Source: Sipunculus nudus (Eukaryota; Annelida; Sipuncula; Golfingiida; Sipunculidae). From it: a stretch of 64,000 nt of DNA. Shown one piece after another: positions 44,960 through 58,600 of the stretch (the first letter of the stretch is position 1; each line of letters begins with the position of its first letter). The stretch covers positions 71,269,176 to 71,333,175 of the forward strand of contig CM049316.1 of the NCBI GenBank assembly GCA_026874595.1, written 5' to 3'. The translations under genes and the position numbers were made by a program. Below the pieces are notes generated by a model. The model worked only from the letters and a program-made list of their open reading frames with translations. It had not been told where the DNA came from and searched no databases.

Positions 44960-45150
44960 AGCTCAGCTGACTAAGTCAACTGAGCTTTACAAATAACCCT
45001 TTTCATATCGGTTGTTTGGCAGACCACCAGGATAATACAAATACTGTAAGTAAAAGGTGTAACCATAAACCTTCACAATATTTCATGAAACTCTGTTTAT
45101 AAGTTTTTGTTAAATGTTGCTAAAAGACAAATCAACCAGCTTAAAACATA
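44960..45150 (+). mobile_element. Family D element, left end (copy D-IV)
   Basis: AGCTCAGCTGACTAAGTCAACTGAGC matches the 5' end of D-I to D-III. No palindromic 3' end was found downstream, so it is truncated or diverged. The right limit is arbitrary. Confidence 0.45.
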
Positions 45151-48100
45151 ACACACTCTGGTAGAGGTATTATAATTGAGGCCTCACACAAGAATTATTG
45201 TTATACATATTTTGAGAACAAAATATGGTGTAAGCAGGTATTTTTTTCTTTTGTTTTTCTTTACTGGTCAAAATCCAATACTTTGAATTTTGTCAGCTTG
45301 CCTCAAAAATAAAATAGTAAAATTGCTTGTTTTCTTGAATTAGTGTAAATGATCAAAATAAAATTTAGTTCATTTTCCATACTTTTAAGAATCCTTGTAT
45401 TGAAACTGTGCCAAAGCACAAATTAGCAACATTAACAAAGACCTTGACTTCATTTCAAAACCAAAAAAATTGAACCACAAAAATGAGAGTGGCAAATCCA
45501 TAGAAGAATATTTGAATGTTTTTGGCATGGTCTAAAGAGAAGATTTTTAGTACCGTGATCATGTATAAACAAGTAATATTGATATTTTGAACAAACATCT
45601 TGGTTTATTATTTAAGTTGTGAGGCTGTGTCTTTTATTAATGTGTCTGTCATTATTTCTGCTGTTGTAAAGTTTTCTGCATTTAGAACATCTTAAATGAA
45701 GCACTGTGTAATTTATATAAATTGCACTTAAAGTATTTGTAAATATAGGGGTTTTGGAGTTTGTAGGAATAAGTAAGAGAAATAAGCAGAAAAATGAGAG
45801 GCCATCAATTTACATATTTATATTTATTGTGTGATGGTAGTTACCTTTTGCATGACAAATGTAAAAACGGCATAAAAATATTATGTTTCTGCTGGTAATT
45901 TGAAGACTGTTATAAAGATTATTATATGTATTTTGTTTTGTTTGGGGTATGGTTATATCTGCTTTAAAGTATTTGAAATGTCATTTGTTCACCTTCAGCA
46001 AAAATAGCAAACATATAATCTGATAAATCGTTATATATAAATCGTTATATATAAATCTATATACACATTGTGTTGCTTTAGAAATCTAGAGATATATACA
46101 TGCAGCAGCTAGGACATGAATGGAAATGGTCAAGGTTCTGAACATCCAAGTGGTGCAAAAAGCAGAACATGGCTAAGTGATTTTTCACATGCCCGTCTAC
46201 ACTAAATACTGTATATTTCAATGTTGAAATGTACTGATCTGTAATATCTTTTTTTAACATTTTCTTTAATACTTTTGTCTTGAGTGTGCAATTGCAAGAC
46301 AGTGAAATTCTTTATTCTACCTCGATCCTGTGTGATTGCAACAAAGTAATTCTGAATTCATAAACACAAATTTTATTGCATCAAAATCTTATTCCCAATA
46401 TGCCAGAAATGTACCATTTAGTCAATTTGCACATGCTGTAAACTTTAGCTAAAATTCCATATTATGGTTGTGAATTGCCAATGGTGCCATATATAATTTG
46501 ATTCAGTCCTTAATTAGCTGCTGTAAGTTCTATTGGGAATATATTTGCAGTCAATATACCATAAAGATGATTTAATTCATTGCGACAAAATTAGTCTAAG
46601 GAAAGAAAATCAAGTTCACTTTGTGGCTTATGCTGATATTACCAGTAACATGACATGGTAAAATGTATCGACATAGCATAGCACTTTATACATAGACACA
46701 GGTTGTTTTTCGTGAAGGTGATGCATAATTTTCCCTCCAAAACAAGAGAGTGTGATGCAGATGAAGGTACGTAATCACCGAATTGTACTTAGGTTTGTCA
46801 AGAAGTGGGAGTAGTAGCTGGCTGAAACTAGACGAGGGGATCTTTATTTTAACCATTTTGCTTTTGGTTTGTTTGTGGTAAGGGCCATAACTGACATTTG
46901 AGTTTTAGTATAATATATTAACAGCTCTTCCCTGTGTCTTTAGAAAGTCAACTAAATGGCCTAGAGACCATTAAAATTATCCATTGTAAGCAATAATGTT
47001 ACCAAGAATAAAGATTAAATTTACATTTCAGATTAATGGTAAAACTATATAAGCATCAGTTAATATGAGTGTAATTATGGTTTAAAAAACAGGGCCTTGA
47101 GGTACACGATAGAAAGTGTCTGTAATGTTCAAAATTTCTTTCTGACGCTTGGTTTTTGGTCCAAGCGTCCAATGGGATGTGCAGATTTCTAGCTGAAGGA
47201 TTGAAAAGATCCAAAGTTTGTCCTTGTTACAGTCTCTAACCTTTGCTAGCTGAATAAAAAATACCAGTCAGTTGTGTTAACACTGCACTGACAGATGACC
47301 TTTACATTTCTCTATAATCCAATGATTTTATGATATGATTTCTATTCATGTAATGATACAATACTTGAAATACAAGAATAAGATGGGACTCTCCGACATT
47401 TTGGCCTGAGCTTCCTGGGTCTTCATAACTTACTTGCTAATGAAAGTACATGATTAAGTCAATTTGCTTTTCAAGACTTGACCTTTGACATCAGCAAGTA
47501 TGCAATCAGATCCTGCTAGTCTTCTGTGATCATATTTTTGGACAGGTAAAATTATTGTGCAGCAAAAAATTATGTTTCAGGTTATTACTTATTCCAAGAA
47601 GTCCTTATACCAAAGAAATACCCATGTTTATGTTAATTAATTGCCTTGAAACAATTCTAATCCAATGAACTTATATGGACTACATTAACCTTTTCATTAC
47701 ATCCATACCTGCGTAATTTGTGTATGTAGCAGCCACAGTACATTAAATTTGTTGTGGTTGGAATGTTTACCGACCATCCCTATTCTGATTCTGCGTACTG
47801 TGGTCAAATTATATAAGGCCCTTCAGGAAAATTAATGCTCCAGTCATCCCTGACTTTTTATGTGAAAGCAGATGAAATAAAAAAAATTAAAAAGAAGAAA
47901 ATTAGATGACCGCTGTGTCTGATGTAGTTTATAAGTTTAGATTACATTGGATTTGTGAAAACTTCAGCAATTTAATATGGTTTCATAAGGTTAGACAAAT
48001 TGTCATGGAAAATTATCTAGAATACATTGTATGGACGCCTAGAAAATTAGGCCCCAACTGCATGCATGTATTAATTGTACAATGTAATTCAGCATGAATT

Positions 48101-49060
48101 CATGATGATTAAGCCATTACTCTGTGACTCAAAAAAATATTTTAATTTCTTCCCCACTGTAATTTAAAAAAAAAATCATATTCACATTATTTTAACATAT
48201 TTAATTGAAAGATTTTTACTTTTCAGTGATATTTTCTCAGTTTTTTTGTGGAGTTTTCTGTGAACACAATATCACGAAAAAAATAAAAAACCCAATTTCT
48301 ACCAAAAAAAAAAACAATACAGGGCAGAAGAGGGAGGGGCTGGGGAGCACATAGGCCATGGAAGACCCTGTTCACTTTTATATTATACCTTATATTTTGT
48401 AAGAATGCACATGTAAAATGTATACAGAACATGTTTCCTTGAAATGTAAAAGATTTTGATTTTAAAGTTTGACTTTTGAGACAAATGGTTCAGGCCGTCC
48501 AACAATGCCCAACTGGAAGATGTCTATTTCAATTAGGAATGACTTCTTGTGGAAGGGTGTGTTTACCGTCACATGGGAACCTCTTAATTATTTACTTTAA
48601 TGATCCAGTAGGAAGTTTCCACTTTATTCTGACCATCAGTTGGGTGAGGTGGGATTTGCAGCTTTCAGTTGTGTATATGCTATTTTCTTAACTTTCCCCA
48701 AAGAACCATAAACATATGAAAGGTCAGGTCTAAACAGGTGAAGAAAATTAAATACACACAAAAAATGAACAATTGCTGTCACTAAAATTGTCTCTCTTTC
48801 AATAACTGTTCAGTTGGAGCATTCCCAAATTTGTCAAACAAAGTAAACTTTTGGACTTGGTGATCTGGAAGCCAATGGGTCATTTTGATATTTGCTACGT
48901 GTCTATTATAAAACACAGCAGGTCTTGTCATGGTAACGAGTTGATGTTCCTTAGAGTCATTCAGCTATCAGTCTCAGTCATTGTTCAGGACAGGGCAGGT
49001 CCCATATTTTCCATGAAAATCCACATCTAAACACCAGACTTATTTTCTATAAAGATTTAA
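45151..49060. other. T-rich downstream DNA, no gene seen
   Basis: A short direct repeat AAATCGTTATATATA occurs twice at about 46026-46055. Frames of 60-71 codons (46078, 47906, 48223, 48476) lack any support. Part of it may be distal RELCH 3' UTR. Confidence 0.35.
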
Positions 49061-49300
49061 GTTTATTTAATGAGACAGTTATGTGAAAATGTTAATAAGG
49101 GGCCAAGTGTCTCATTCTCAGCCAGATGTAGCCTTAGTCCTGCAATCTTATACAATATTACTTCTCACCATGTATGACTTGTACAAAAATTTGGATCGCA
49201 AACCCTTTAGAGATGAAGTTTTTTTAAAGAAACATTGAAATTGGCAATAGGGCAAAGTGTCTCATTTTCTCTCAGTAATAACTTGTGTCGTGTAATCTAA
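49061..49300 (+). repeat. Diverged tandem duplication, about 165 bp
   Basis: GCCAAGTGTCTCATTCTCAGCCAG near 49103 and GCAAAGTGTCTCATTTTCTCTCAG near 49252 sit in similar contexts (AATAAGGGG and AATAGGG before them). Confidence 0.5.
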
Positions 49301-49614
49301 AATGCCATGTTTAGTTTATCTCAGACCAGCAAACCTGTCTCGGTTATTACTTTGAACCCCCACCAATGCAAGACCTTTATCTTGATTACATACAGAATTT
49401 GGTGAATCATTTCTTAACTCAAGATTACTTCTTTTCTCATTGAATTCTATTTTTTAATTATTTTTTAAATTTCTTCAAGTTTTCATGTTAATCATGATCA
49501 TGACATAATTTTATATAAAATCTGAATGGAGTTATGAAGTGTTACTTATATTCTTATGATTCAACATCAAACAATTCATTAAGGTCTAATTTTCCAAAAT
49601 CCTCCACCAAGTGT

Positions 49615-49745
49615 CAGCACCAGTAACAGTTCATTGCTAAAAGACAGAATACAAAAAAAAAGACAAAATATGATTCAGGTTTGTTGGCTCCAGTGGGCAG
49701 TTCATTGCTTGAAGACAGAAGTACAAAGGGCAAAATTTGATCCCA
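49615..49745 (+). repeat. Diverged tandem duplication, about 70 bp
   Basis: CAGTTCATTGCTAAAAGACAGAATAC and CAGTTCATTGCTTGAAGACAGAAGTAC are followed by GACAAAATATGATTC and GGCAAAATTTGATCC. Confidence 0.6.
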
Positions 49746-50244
49746 TATCAATTTTCCTTGCCGCAAGAAGCATTTCTTCAAAAAATTTCATGAAATTTCA
49801 TCTGTAACTTAGTGCTGACTTGCATAATGTTAGTCAATTAGACCAGGCAACACCAGGCATATGTTCTTTTGTTTCCAAAAGATTAACTATAATCAGGACC
49901 CTAACTCTACTGACCCACATAATTGCTTGAAATGCTTATTTGAGGTCATGCCCTGGACAGATATCAAAGGTTAAAGGATCATAAGCAGCAAAATCCCTTT
50001 ATGATCTTTAGTATGAATAAAAACTTCTGTTTCTCTCAAAATATATTAATACTGTGCTTCTTAAATACCAATTGTTCAATAACTTGGATAACAAAAATGT
50101 TTCTCTGTCACTTTTCTTGGTGTTTTCTTTGCTGTATATTACAATGTTAATTTTGATCTGTTTTGACATTGAGTTTTCTTTAAATGTTTAAGTATATTAC
50201 ACACACTTACTTTTCCTGACATATCACTTGCTTTGAAACATGTA
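49746..50244. other. T-rich DNA
   Basis: Nothing recognisable was found in this stretch. Confidence 0.3.
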
Positions 50245-50296
50245 GTATATATATATATATATATATATATAATGAATGTATGTATGTATGTATGTT
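50245..50296. repeat. Compound (AT)n(TATG)n microsatellite
   Basis: About 13 AT units are followed by ATGAATG and four ATGT units. Confidence 0.93.
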
Positions 50297-52470
50297 AAGT
50301 TGGAGTTAGAAAATTATGTTGTCTTGATATTGTCAGTTAAAATATTATTGTTTATATTTGTCAATGTATTCTTTTATGTCTTTAAGTTGTATGTGAAAAT
50401 ATAATTAACATTTTGTATCCCCTGGTCGTGTGACCTTGGTTGTCTTTAAAAAAAATACAACTTTCCCAATCTATGACAAAAAAAAATCTCATGATTGATA
50501 ATATTTTGTGTGCTTAATAGTTTGTTTTTGTGATCATAAACACTTGGTTATTTTTGTCATTATAGTGGAGTAAGGATAAGACCCATCATCAGTACAAAAA
50601 TAAAATATCAATTGGGAGCTTTTAATACTGCTTAATGCGTCAATAACCTGTGCAAAGAATATATAGTGACAAAATCAATACAGGGTTGATTCACCCATCA
50701 TTAGTTGTTGAGTATCATGTACTGATAAATTTAAGTCTCTTCTCTTTTAAGTGTTAAAATTTGAGTAATTTGATTAAATATGAACTTTCACAAAATGCTT
50801 GCATCTTGGTATATAACAGATATGCCCAATTGGTTTGTTGCATATCTGGTATAATCAGAGAGGGTTAAAAAATAATCATATTATAATGATTGTTTTTCTC
50901 ATGTGGCATTTTGTGTTGCTACATGTGCAGCACTGATGTACTTTCCAATATAATGCTTGTGTGCTACATAATTTAATTATTCAAATAAAAAGCCAGTTCC
51001 AGTGATGCAAGGTTTGCAGATCATCACACTTGTTCTCCAGGTTGTATTACCATGAATTATATGAGCATATATGTCTGATTTATAAAATGTTAGCTGTATC
51101 CAGTATAACATAGGATGATTACTCTGCATTGTTTTAAATAAGCTGTATTAACCTCAGATTACATTGAGTAAATATGACCGTTAGGCCATGCACAATCTGT
51201 TGATAAGCCGTACTGATATATCAGTTGATGCAGGAATTTGGACAGTTATCGGAGGTTCTGGAGGGAATCGATACTACTATGCATAAAAACATAGATCCCT
51301 AGACAGAACAATTTTCCAGTTTGTTTCCATATATAGTTTATGAAAAGAGTTACTATCTGTCGAGGTTTATTGAACAATATATCTTTTAAAGCACCCGGTA
51401 TCCTGATATCAACTGTCTGCATGACCTTGAAACTGGAATGTTTACCATTATGAATATATAACCTTGCATAAACTGATACATGCCAAAGGTTGTCATTATT
51501 CAAATAAAATTCACAAAATTTCATGTGGTTCAGATTGCAACATTTATCAATAAACAATGGAAATTTATCTTGGCTGTTAACCAGAATGGAATTTCTTTTT
51601 TGACAGTTCTGACCGGATTTAAACCACGCAAAACAGATGTGGTGCCAAATCCAAACACAGGCAGTAATTGCTGATATAGTCACCTATGCTGTTTTTTCAA
51701 CTTGACAGAAAATTTATGACCAGGGGCCAGATTTGGTTCCAAATATTGCAATAAGTGAAATTAAGGGGAAAAGAAGTTATAATTAGAGAGTGTCAGTGTG
51801 TCAGTTCTTAATAAAGATGTCACTGATTACACCTTTACTGTGGGGCAATTTTTTTCCCTCAAAATATTTCACTATCAGTCATTTAGTCTACACACGTAGG
51901 CTGACCTTAGTTGTATTTTAATCAGATTTGTGTTGCTTGATGTAGATCAAGTTTTCTCAAAACCATGGCCTATGGTACTGGTTAAGTGGCAGGTTTTCTT
52001 TTATTGTAATCAGGCTCCTTCAGATATAGTGGTCATAATCTGCCTTGTTATATAGTACTGGTCCTCTTATGTTTTGTATTGATATACAATGTACAAGCAA
52101 TATATGAGATTTGTACCATGCAGCTGTAGAGCTTAGAGGATTGGCATTGGATTATAGTGAACTTTGTTGTTAAAAATATGTTTATGTCCAATTATCAAAC
52201 AAAGTGATGAATGGATTTCATTTTACCAGTAAGACACACAGAATTCAGAAAAACTTTTTAGTAGGACATGACACAGGGTTCATGGCATGAGTCTTAATAA
52301 TGATGACATATTTGAGGCAGTCTGCAGTCCTTGGGGTGCATTTGTTAGTTTATTGGTCAAGCGTATTGTTTCTTAATCTTTACATGTTTTGCAATATGGG
52401 TTGTAAGGGTATTGATTTATTGCATATTATGTTTGATTATCATCCTATACATGCTATATATAAGATGAAT
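50297..52470. other. AT-rich DNA with a 145-codon minus frame
   Basis: The minus-strand frame 51246-51683 (ITACVWIWHHICFAW..., PLFIDKCCNLNHMKF...) is the longest in the window but resembles no family, and the opposite strand is open over part of it. The rest shows nothing. Confidence 0.25.
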
Positions 52471-52473
52471 GGA

Positions 52474-52491
52474 ATATATATATATATATAT
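52474..52491. repeat. (AT)n microsatellite
   Basis: A short TATATATATATATATA tract lies here. Confidence 0.8.
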
Positions 52492-52689
52492 AAAATTATG
52501 ATCATTGTATATATAATAACGACAGGATGATAGCATAGCTTGATTATCATCAGTGATGTTCTGTTGCTTTAATATACAGCTGTGGCACATCACATGAATT
52601 TATACTCCAGTTGAGATATTTATAATTTATAGTATCCAACAGTAAAATGAAAACCTGACTCATGATTTCCTGTGTATCTTTATTTGAAA

Positions 52690-52690
<1 letters not shown>

Positions 52691-52720
<30 letters not shown>

Positions 52721-52721
52721 T
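52691..52721. repeat. (GT)n microsatellite
   Basis: About 14 uninterrupted GT units lie here. Confidence 0.95.
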
Positions 52722-53952
52722 AATGCGCACATGCTGTTTCAGCCAAGACACTGGAAGAAAATGGGATCGTGATGTTGAGCAAAAGCGAGTTAGCATTTTA
52801 AATCTGAAAAGCAGTTCATTTATAAGTAAAATTTAAATACCTTTAAATTAAATAAGTGACCCATGGGTCATGATGCTCAGCTGACTGACCTGTTGACAAT
52901 TTGTCCTTGCACAGGCAAATAATTAAAGGGGCCCAATTACCCATAAAGCATGTTGAGTTAACACGAAAAAGTAGCTTCTTCCCTTAAAATAAATCTGTAC
53001 CTACCAAAATAGTGCCCTGATTCCGTTTGCTTACTCAAGTGTTAAAAGCAGTGAACCAGGTGCGATTGCAGGTGTTAACATAAACAGTTCGCTGGGCAGT
53101 GTGCTGCTTGGAGCCACAACACATGCAAATCAAGAGATGTCCTGACTGACTGGGCCCTCAAAAAATGCAATTCATGTTCCTGCTGGCTGAAACACTGCAT
53201 GTTGCCCCTCTTAATTGGATCTCTGGTCAAACTGTGTTTACCAACAAGAAGGGCTATAACAAGGTGTTAAACAGTCATATGCGAGGAAATGAGATTGTTT
53301 GCTGGAATGGTTTTGCTGGGAAACTTTTGTATAAAGCAAAACTGAACTGATAGTGTGAAAGAATAGAATAACATTGCTCCTGATTATGCCCCTTTTAGAT
53401 AATGTAGGTGGCATCATCGTTCATGCATATTAGCTTTAGTTCAGCAAGACCCATAAGCACACAAAATGTGATGACAATCCATCCAGCCAATCCTGAGGAA
53501 TTTGGCAATTTGTGTGTACTAGTATTTTGCATTATTTCTGTAAATTATGACCTGTTATTCAGAGAATATAGGTAACAGTGACCTAATTTCAGTTTTCTGA
53601 TAAATTTTAAGGAACTCTCAGTATGTCAAGTTAAAAGTTTCTAGGTCTAATGGTTATAATTGGTCCCTGCTTTGGTATCAAATTTTCAATTATTCTGGGG
53701 GGTTCTTATAAGCCCCATAGCTCAGAGAATATGGGTAACATAGACCTCATTTCAGGTTTCCAAGGAGACTTTTTATAGACGTCCCTGGAAGTCAAGTAAG
53801 AAGATTCTAGGACCAACATTTGCAATTTATGCCCTGGTAATGGATGACCACATCTTTAATGGTCTTAAAAATGGAGAACAAAATGCGTAAAAATTTGAAA
53901 AAATCCAGGTGCCAGCATCAGTCTGCAGGAACTGATGAAAACACTCCATGAA

Positions 53953-55258
53953 CTAGGTATTTCTTGGTACCGCAGGTGCCATAGTATCCCCAGACAATTA
54001 ATCCCCCCCCCCCCTTTAAGAAAAGGCCCCCATCTTCAGCAACAATTAATATCAGACCACTCTCATAGAAAAGGTCACTCTCATAGAAAAGGTCATGACC
54101 CCACTTTCAATATACATAATCCCCTAACCAATGTCTATGTATATGCATAAAATGAAAGAAATCTGTCCATTAGTTTTTTACTTATAATGCCAACAGTACT
54201 GTTAAGTGGCAATGATGGGGTATTAAATGGCATGAAAACAAGTAAAAGAATAGCAGGTGGCGCTACAAGTTTCCGGTACATGACAACACTATCCAAGATC
54301 TTCGATCAAGTTGATTTTAGGACCAATCCATGCATCCCTTATTGAGATATTAATGATTTTGTGTAATTTTCACCATATATTGCAATATTCAAGGTCAAGG
54401 CCATGCTCATAGGAAAGGTCATGACCCCAATTTATATATACATCATCCCATAACCCAAGTCTATGTATATGCATAATATGAAAGAAATATGTCTATTAGT
54501 TTTTGACTTATAATGCTCACAGTACTTTTAAGTGGCAATGATGGGGGTATTTAACGGCACAAAAACAAGTAAAAGAATAACAGGTGGCACCACCTGTTTC
54601 TGGTACATGACAATACTATCCAAGATCTTCAATCAAGTTGATTTTTGGACCAATCCATGCAACCCTTATTGAGATATTAATGATTTTGTATAATTTTCAC
54701 CATATATGGCAATATTCAAGGTCAAGGCCACTCTCATAGGAAAGGTCATGACCCCAATTTATATATACATCATCCCATAACCCATGTCTATGTATATGCA
54801 TAATATGAAAGAAATATGGCTATTAGTTTTTGACTTATAATGCTCAGAGTACTGTCAAGTGGCAATTTTGGGGGTATTAAAAGGCAAGAAAACAAGTAAA
54901 GAATGATAGGTGGTGCCACCAGTTTCTGGAACATGACAACCCTATCCATGATCTTCGATCAACTTGATTTCGGATCAATCCACGCAAGATTTCTTGAGAT
55001 ATTTAAGAATTTGTGTGATTTTCCCCAAAATTGGACCTATTCAAGGTCAAGGACACTCTCCTTGTGAAGGTCATGACCTCATTTTAAATAGGCGTCGTCC
55101 TCTCACCTATATCTATACATATACCAAGTTTGGTAAAGATCCGTGAAATATTTTTTGAGTTATCGCCCCAACAAGATTAATATGTGGTGGTGGCGGCGGC
55201 GGCAGCTGCGGGACCGGTATGAAAACATAGTATCCCCCCCAACTTTGTCTGGGGATAC
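53953..55258 (-). mobile_element. Family B HINE-like element (complete), inside D-V
   Basis: Read on the minus strand the 5' end is a hairpin GTATCCCCAGACAAAG-TT-GGGGGGGATAC (55258-55230), followed by TATGTTTTC and a (GCC)n tract (55210-55184), as in family A. An array of about 327-bp units follows. The inverted copy TGTCTGGGGATAC (53996-53984) comes next, then a hairpin TGGCACC-TGC-GGTACCA (53981-53965) and CTAG (53956-53953). TT flanks both ends. It is 1306 bp and non-coding. The layout is identical to family A although the array sequence differs. Confidence 0.75.
54040..55180 (-). repeat. About 327-bp minisatellite of element B
   Basis: The landmark AAAACAAGTAAAAGAATARCAGGTGG recurs at about 54234, 54562 and 54889 (period about 327). 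Each unit includes CAGGTGGCRCYACNNGTTTCYGG, TATTCAAGGTCAAGGCCA, ATAGGAAAGGTCATGACCCC and TATGTATATGCATAA. About 3.5 units are present. 327 is a multiple of three, yet stops occur in each frame of the units. Confidence 0.88.
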
Positions 55259-55599
55259 AATAATATGCATGCAAAGATTAATGATGACCAATGCATTAGA
55301 TGTTCAGTTACTGGAGCTTTTGTATCTAATTTTTAATTATTCTGGGGGGTACCTACAAGCCCCATAGCTCAGAGAATATGGGTAACAGACACATAATTTC
55401 AGGTTTCCAAGGAGTTTTTCATGAACCTCCATGCATGTGAAGTAAGAAGATTCCAGGTCCATCAGTTACGAATTGTGCCTGGTTAACTAACCGACGGACA
55501 GACAGATGGACAAAGAGTGATGGCTACAAGCTCATCGGCTGAGCAAATAAAAATTACAAATTACCAAAAAAGTAAGAATCTGTGCTAGATATTTGGTAT

Positions 55600-55614
55600 C
55601 CCCCCCCCCCCCCC
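55600..55614. repeat. Poly-C run (C15)
   Basis: Fifteen consecutive C residues lie just right of D-V. Confidence 0.95.
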
Positions 55615-58600
55615 ATATGCTTGTTCTAACATGATAATACTTATCGCTTTCACAGGATGAAGTTCTCTGCATGTAATTGTTATGACTGTAAGAATGTAGA
55701 TGACTCCAGTGTCAACTTTATCTTCATTAATTAAAGTTTTACCTTCAACACATCTGAACACAAAATACTGAAGACCCTTGTAGTTGTAATAGATTCAGTT
55801 GAAAAATTTTATTCAGAACTGCAATCATAACAGGATTTTTTATAATAATTAAAAGTCTCTTTTTGCCTTGGTTCAGGAGGCATCTGTATGATTTATGTTG
55901 GAAAACAATCCACACAATTCAAATCCTTTTGAATATTAAATCATAAATACTGGTAAATTAGAATATGATGACATTAGATGCAACATCCTAGTATTTGGCC
56001 AATAAAAACTCTCTGGACTTTCTTTTCAATGTTACACAAATGTCATTTTCTTGTATAAAGAAAAATAAAAAAAACATGGATGAACAGTTAAACCACCAAG
56101 GACTTTTCACTCTCCGCACAATACTCACTTTTACCATAATAAAATTAGAGATGAAGGTATTAAAATGTGATACCAACAAATGCAAATAGTCGAAGTGCAC
56201 AAAATTTAATAAAATACTAATTATTTTCATAATGTCCTTACAAGATCTTCTCTATTTACATACACAGCCTGCAACTGACCAGACTGAAGTATATGATTGG
56301 ACCACAGCCATACACTGCATATGCAAATAATAATATATGCAAATTATATGCAAATTCACCAACATGAACAATGGAGCATTGGCAAAGACTGGCAGCACAG
56401 ACAAAAAGAACAACTTAAGGATGAAGACAAAAATGACAATTTTTATCATAAACAAACATTAAAATCTGTGAATTTTTTTTTTTATCAAAATGTACCACAT
56501 CAAAGGGCAGAGACATATAAGTATGTATATATAAAACAATATGTAGTTTCCTTATGCAGTGGTCATGTAATACACACCTTTAACTCATTCCAGCACAAAC
56601 CTGAACTCTGAATGTGTCTTGATCTATATAATATAGGACCACTGTTAAAGGAGGGTAGATATCCTATGTATTTATTACATTATGTATTGTATATAATCAG
56701 TACATTTTTACTGATATGACAAATATCATAATAACAACAAGTGCTTGATAATAATAATACATGAAATAGTTCTGTACAATTATGTACAGCCACAACTACA
56801 ATTTTCTTTTATAACTACATTTTACAAATGTTAAACAACCCTATGCCTTCACCCGCTATTTTGACGATATTGACCCCTATTCATTTTTATTTTAATTTAG
56901 AATTTTGTACACTATCAACAACTGTGGTACATGCAAGTCTGATGTAGCTGCACAATAAATGCATACCTTTATATAGTGTACATGGCTGGTTATAATTAAG
57001 GTTTCATTTCAAACAAAAGGGTATCTCAAATAATTCTTGGATATAAATATGACATGGTTGCAAAACTGGTTACAAACAAGATATAATTAATAAACATTTA
57101 ATATTGTTCCAATATAAAGGTACTTAAGAAGAAATAATTTGTGAGGAATGAACAAACAGTTACACTCAAAGGCTAATATACTACCAAATCCAAGCAGAAA
57201 GTATTTCATTTTCGAATTTCTGAACAGACTTTATTTAACATATTATCAACATCCATGATTCCCACAAAATTAAACTAAAATCCATTTTGCTTAAACCAGA
57301 GGCAATATGTTTTGGCAGTACTGTTTGCAATTTTGCCCAAAATGAATTAAATTTCATAATAAAATTGAAATTTGTATTTCATGGACCTTCCGGGATAGAC
57401 TTTGAAGTCCTACAGTCATGCATGTGACCCATGTCCGTCACAAAGGGTACAAATTAAAATATAAAAAAAAATATATATAATCATATGCGATTCTAAATGT
57501 GTTTAATGGCTAAATTCATAATCTGAAAGATTTTCTTTGTAATTTTTTGTTAAACTGTTATTATTTCAAATTGACATATTGCCATGAAAAGAATGAAAGG
57601 TGAACAATGAGCAGTGTAGGAGATGAAGCAAGATAATTGTTTGTTATCACTTTCTTTCAGAGTACTGGTATTACACATAATTTGTAATAACTATACTAGT
57701 CATAATTTTTTGTTCATAGGTCTTGCATGTCCAATTTATCCTGAAACTTATGATGAACTTCATGCAGAACTATGTGAGAATCAAAGTTTACAGCTATGGA
57801 ATGCTTTCAAGACTTTTAATTTCTTAAACTTTACATTTGAAATTTTCCAAAAAATTAAAAGGATCTTAAAGGCATATGAACCTTAGTTCATCTTTTCTTT
57901 GAGAATATTCAATGGAACCGCACTGTACATGAAAAATTCAAACTCTGACAAGCTGCTTTGTTTCATGACTGGCCACCAGATGATACTGGTATGCAGTGTT
58001 GGTATTGCTGTAAATAGTAAAATACCAACATCTGAAGTACAGCAATAAAATAAAACAATGTACAGAGAAAGTAAAACAAAACTTATTTGCTTAAGTATTC
58101 TAAATGTTAAAAGCTTAAACTCTATACTGTCTAAATTCTGTTCTTTTATTGAATATAAACTTAGAGTTCTAGCTTATGTCAGTGTGAAGTAACGTGGACA
58201 AATATAACAAGAACTGCCTGTTCATAACCAAGATACATTGACTTTGACTAAACCCAAAACTGCCCCCGTATAAATGTCCAAACTATCTGTTCTAAAATCA
58301 AGCCTATACAGCTGTCAGTACACATAAAATAAAATTTAAGTCATTAGCTAAGTTTATTTCCTCAATATGCCTTCCACAAAATTTTGTCTATGTGCTTTAA
58401 AAAGTAGCAATTTGCCAAATTGGCCATCCTCCAACCACCATATGCTGTGTTTCTCAAAAGTAATATTTGAATGTGCACTATCACAATTCTTTTTTTTCCA
58501 ATCTCTTTTACATTATAACTAAACAATCAAGAATTCTGTTATCACATGGACACTGGAGCAGTAAGAAACATACACACATTTTCCTCTCTAGACTTAATTT

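Larger units (their letters stand above)
52858..55547 (-). mobile_element. Family D element, copy D-V, interrupted by B
   Basis: Read on the minus strand it starts TTTGCTCAGCCGATGAGC at about 55547 and ends TCAGCTGAGCATCATGACCCATGGGTC at 52858. TGGACAAAGAGTGATGGC and the CAGACAGATGG stretch near its 5' end fit the ATCCGTCCGT region of D-II. It contains internal units of about 165 bp with the motif TCAGAGAATATRGGTAACAG at 53560, 53723 and 55370. The family B element is inserted within that array. A TTAA-AGGGGCCCA-like start at 52927 lies inside its 3' part. Confidence 0.6.

Noticed and set aside
51246-51683. 145-codon minus-strand frame, the longest in the window
   Set aside because: No recognisable domain or splice context is present, and the opposite strand is open for 64 codons over the same DNA. 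It is kept only as a note in the region entry.
53953-55547. LTR retrotransposon reading for the 53.7/55.4-kb direct repeats
   Set aside because: The repeated segments are two of at least three internal units of D-V. They lack TG...CA ends, a primer-binding site and coding sequence, and they flank a complete family B element.
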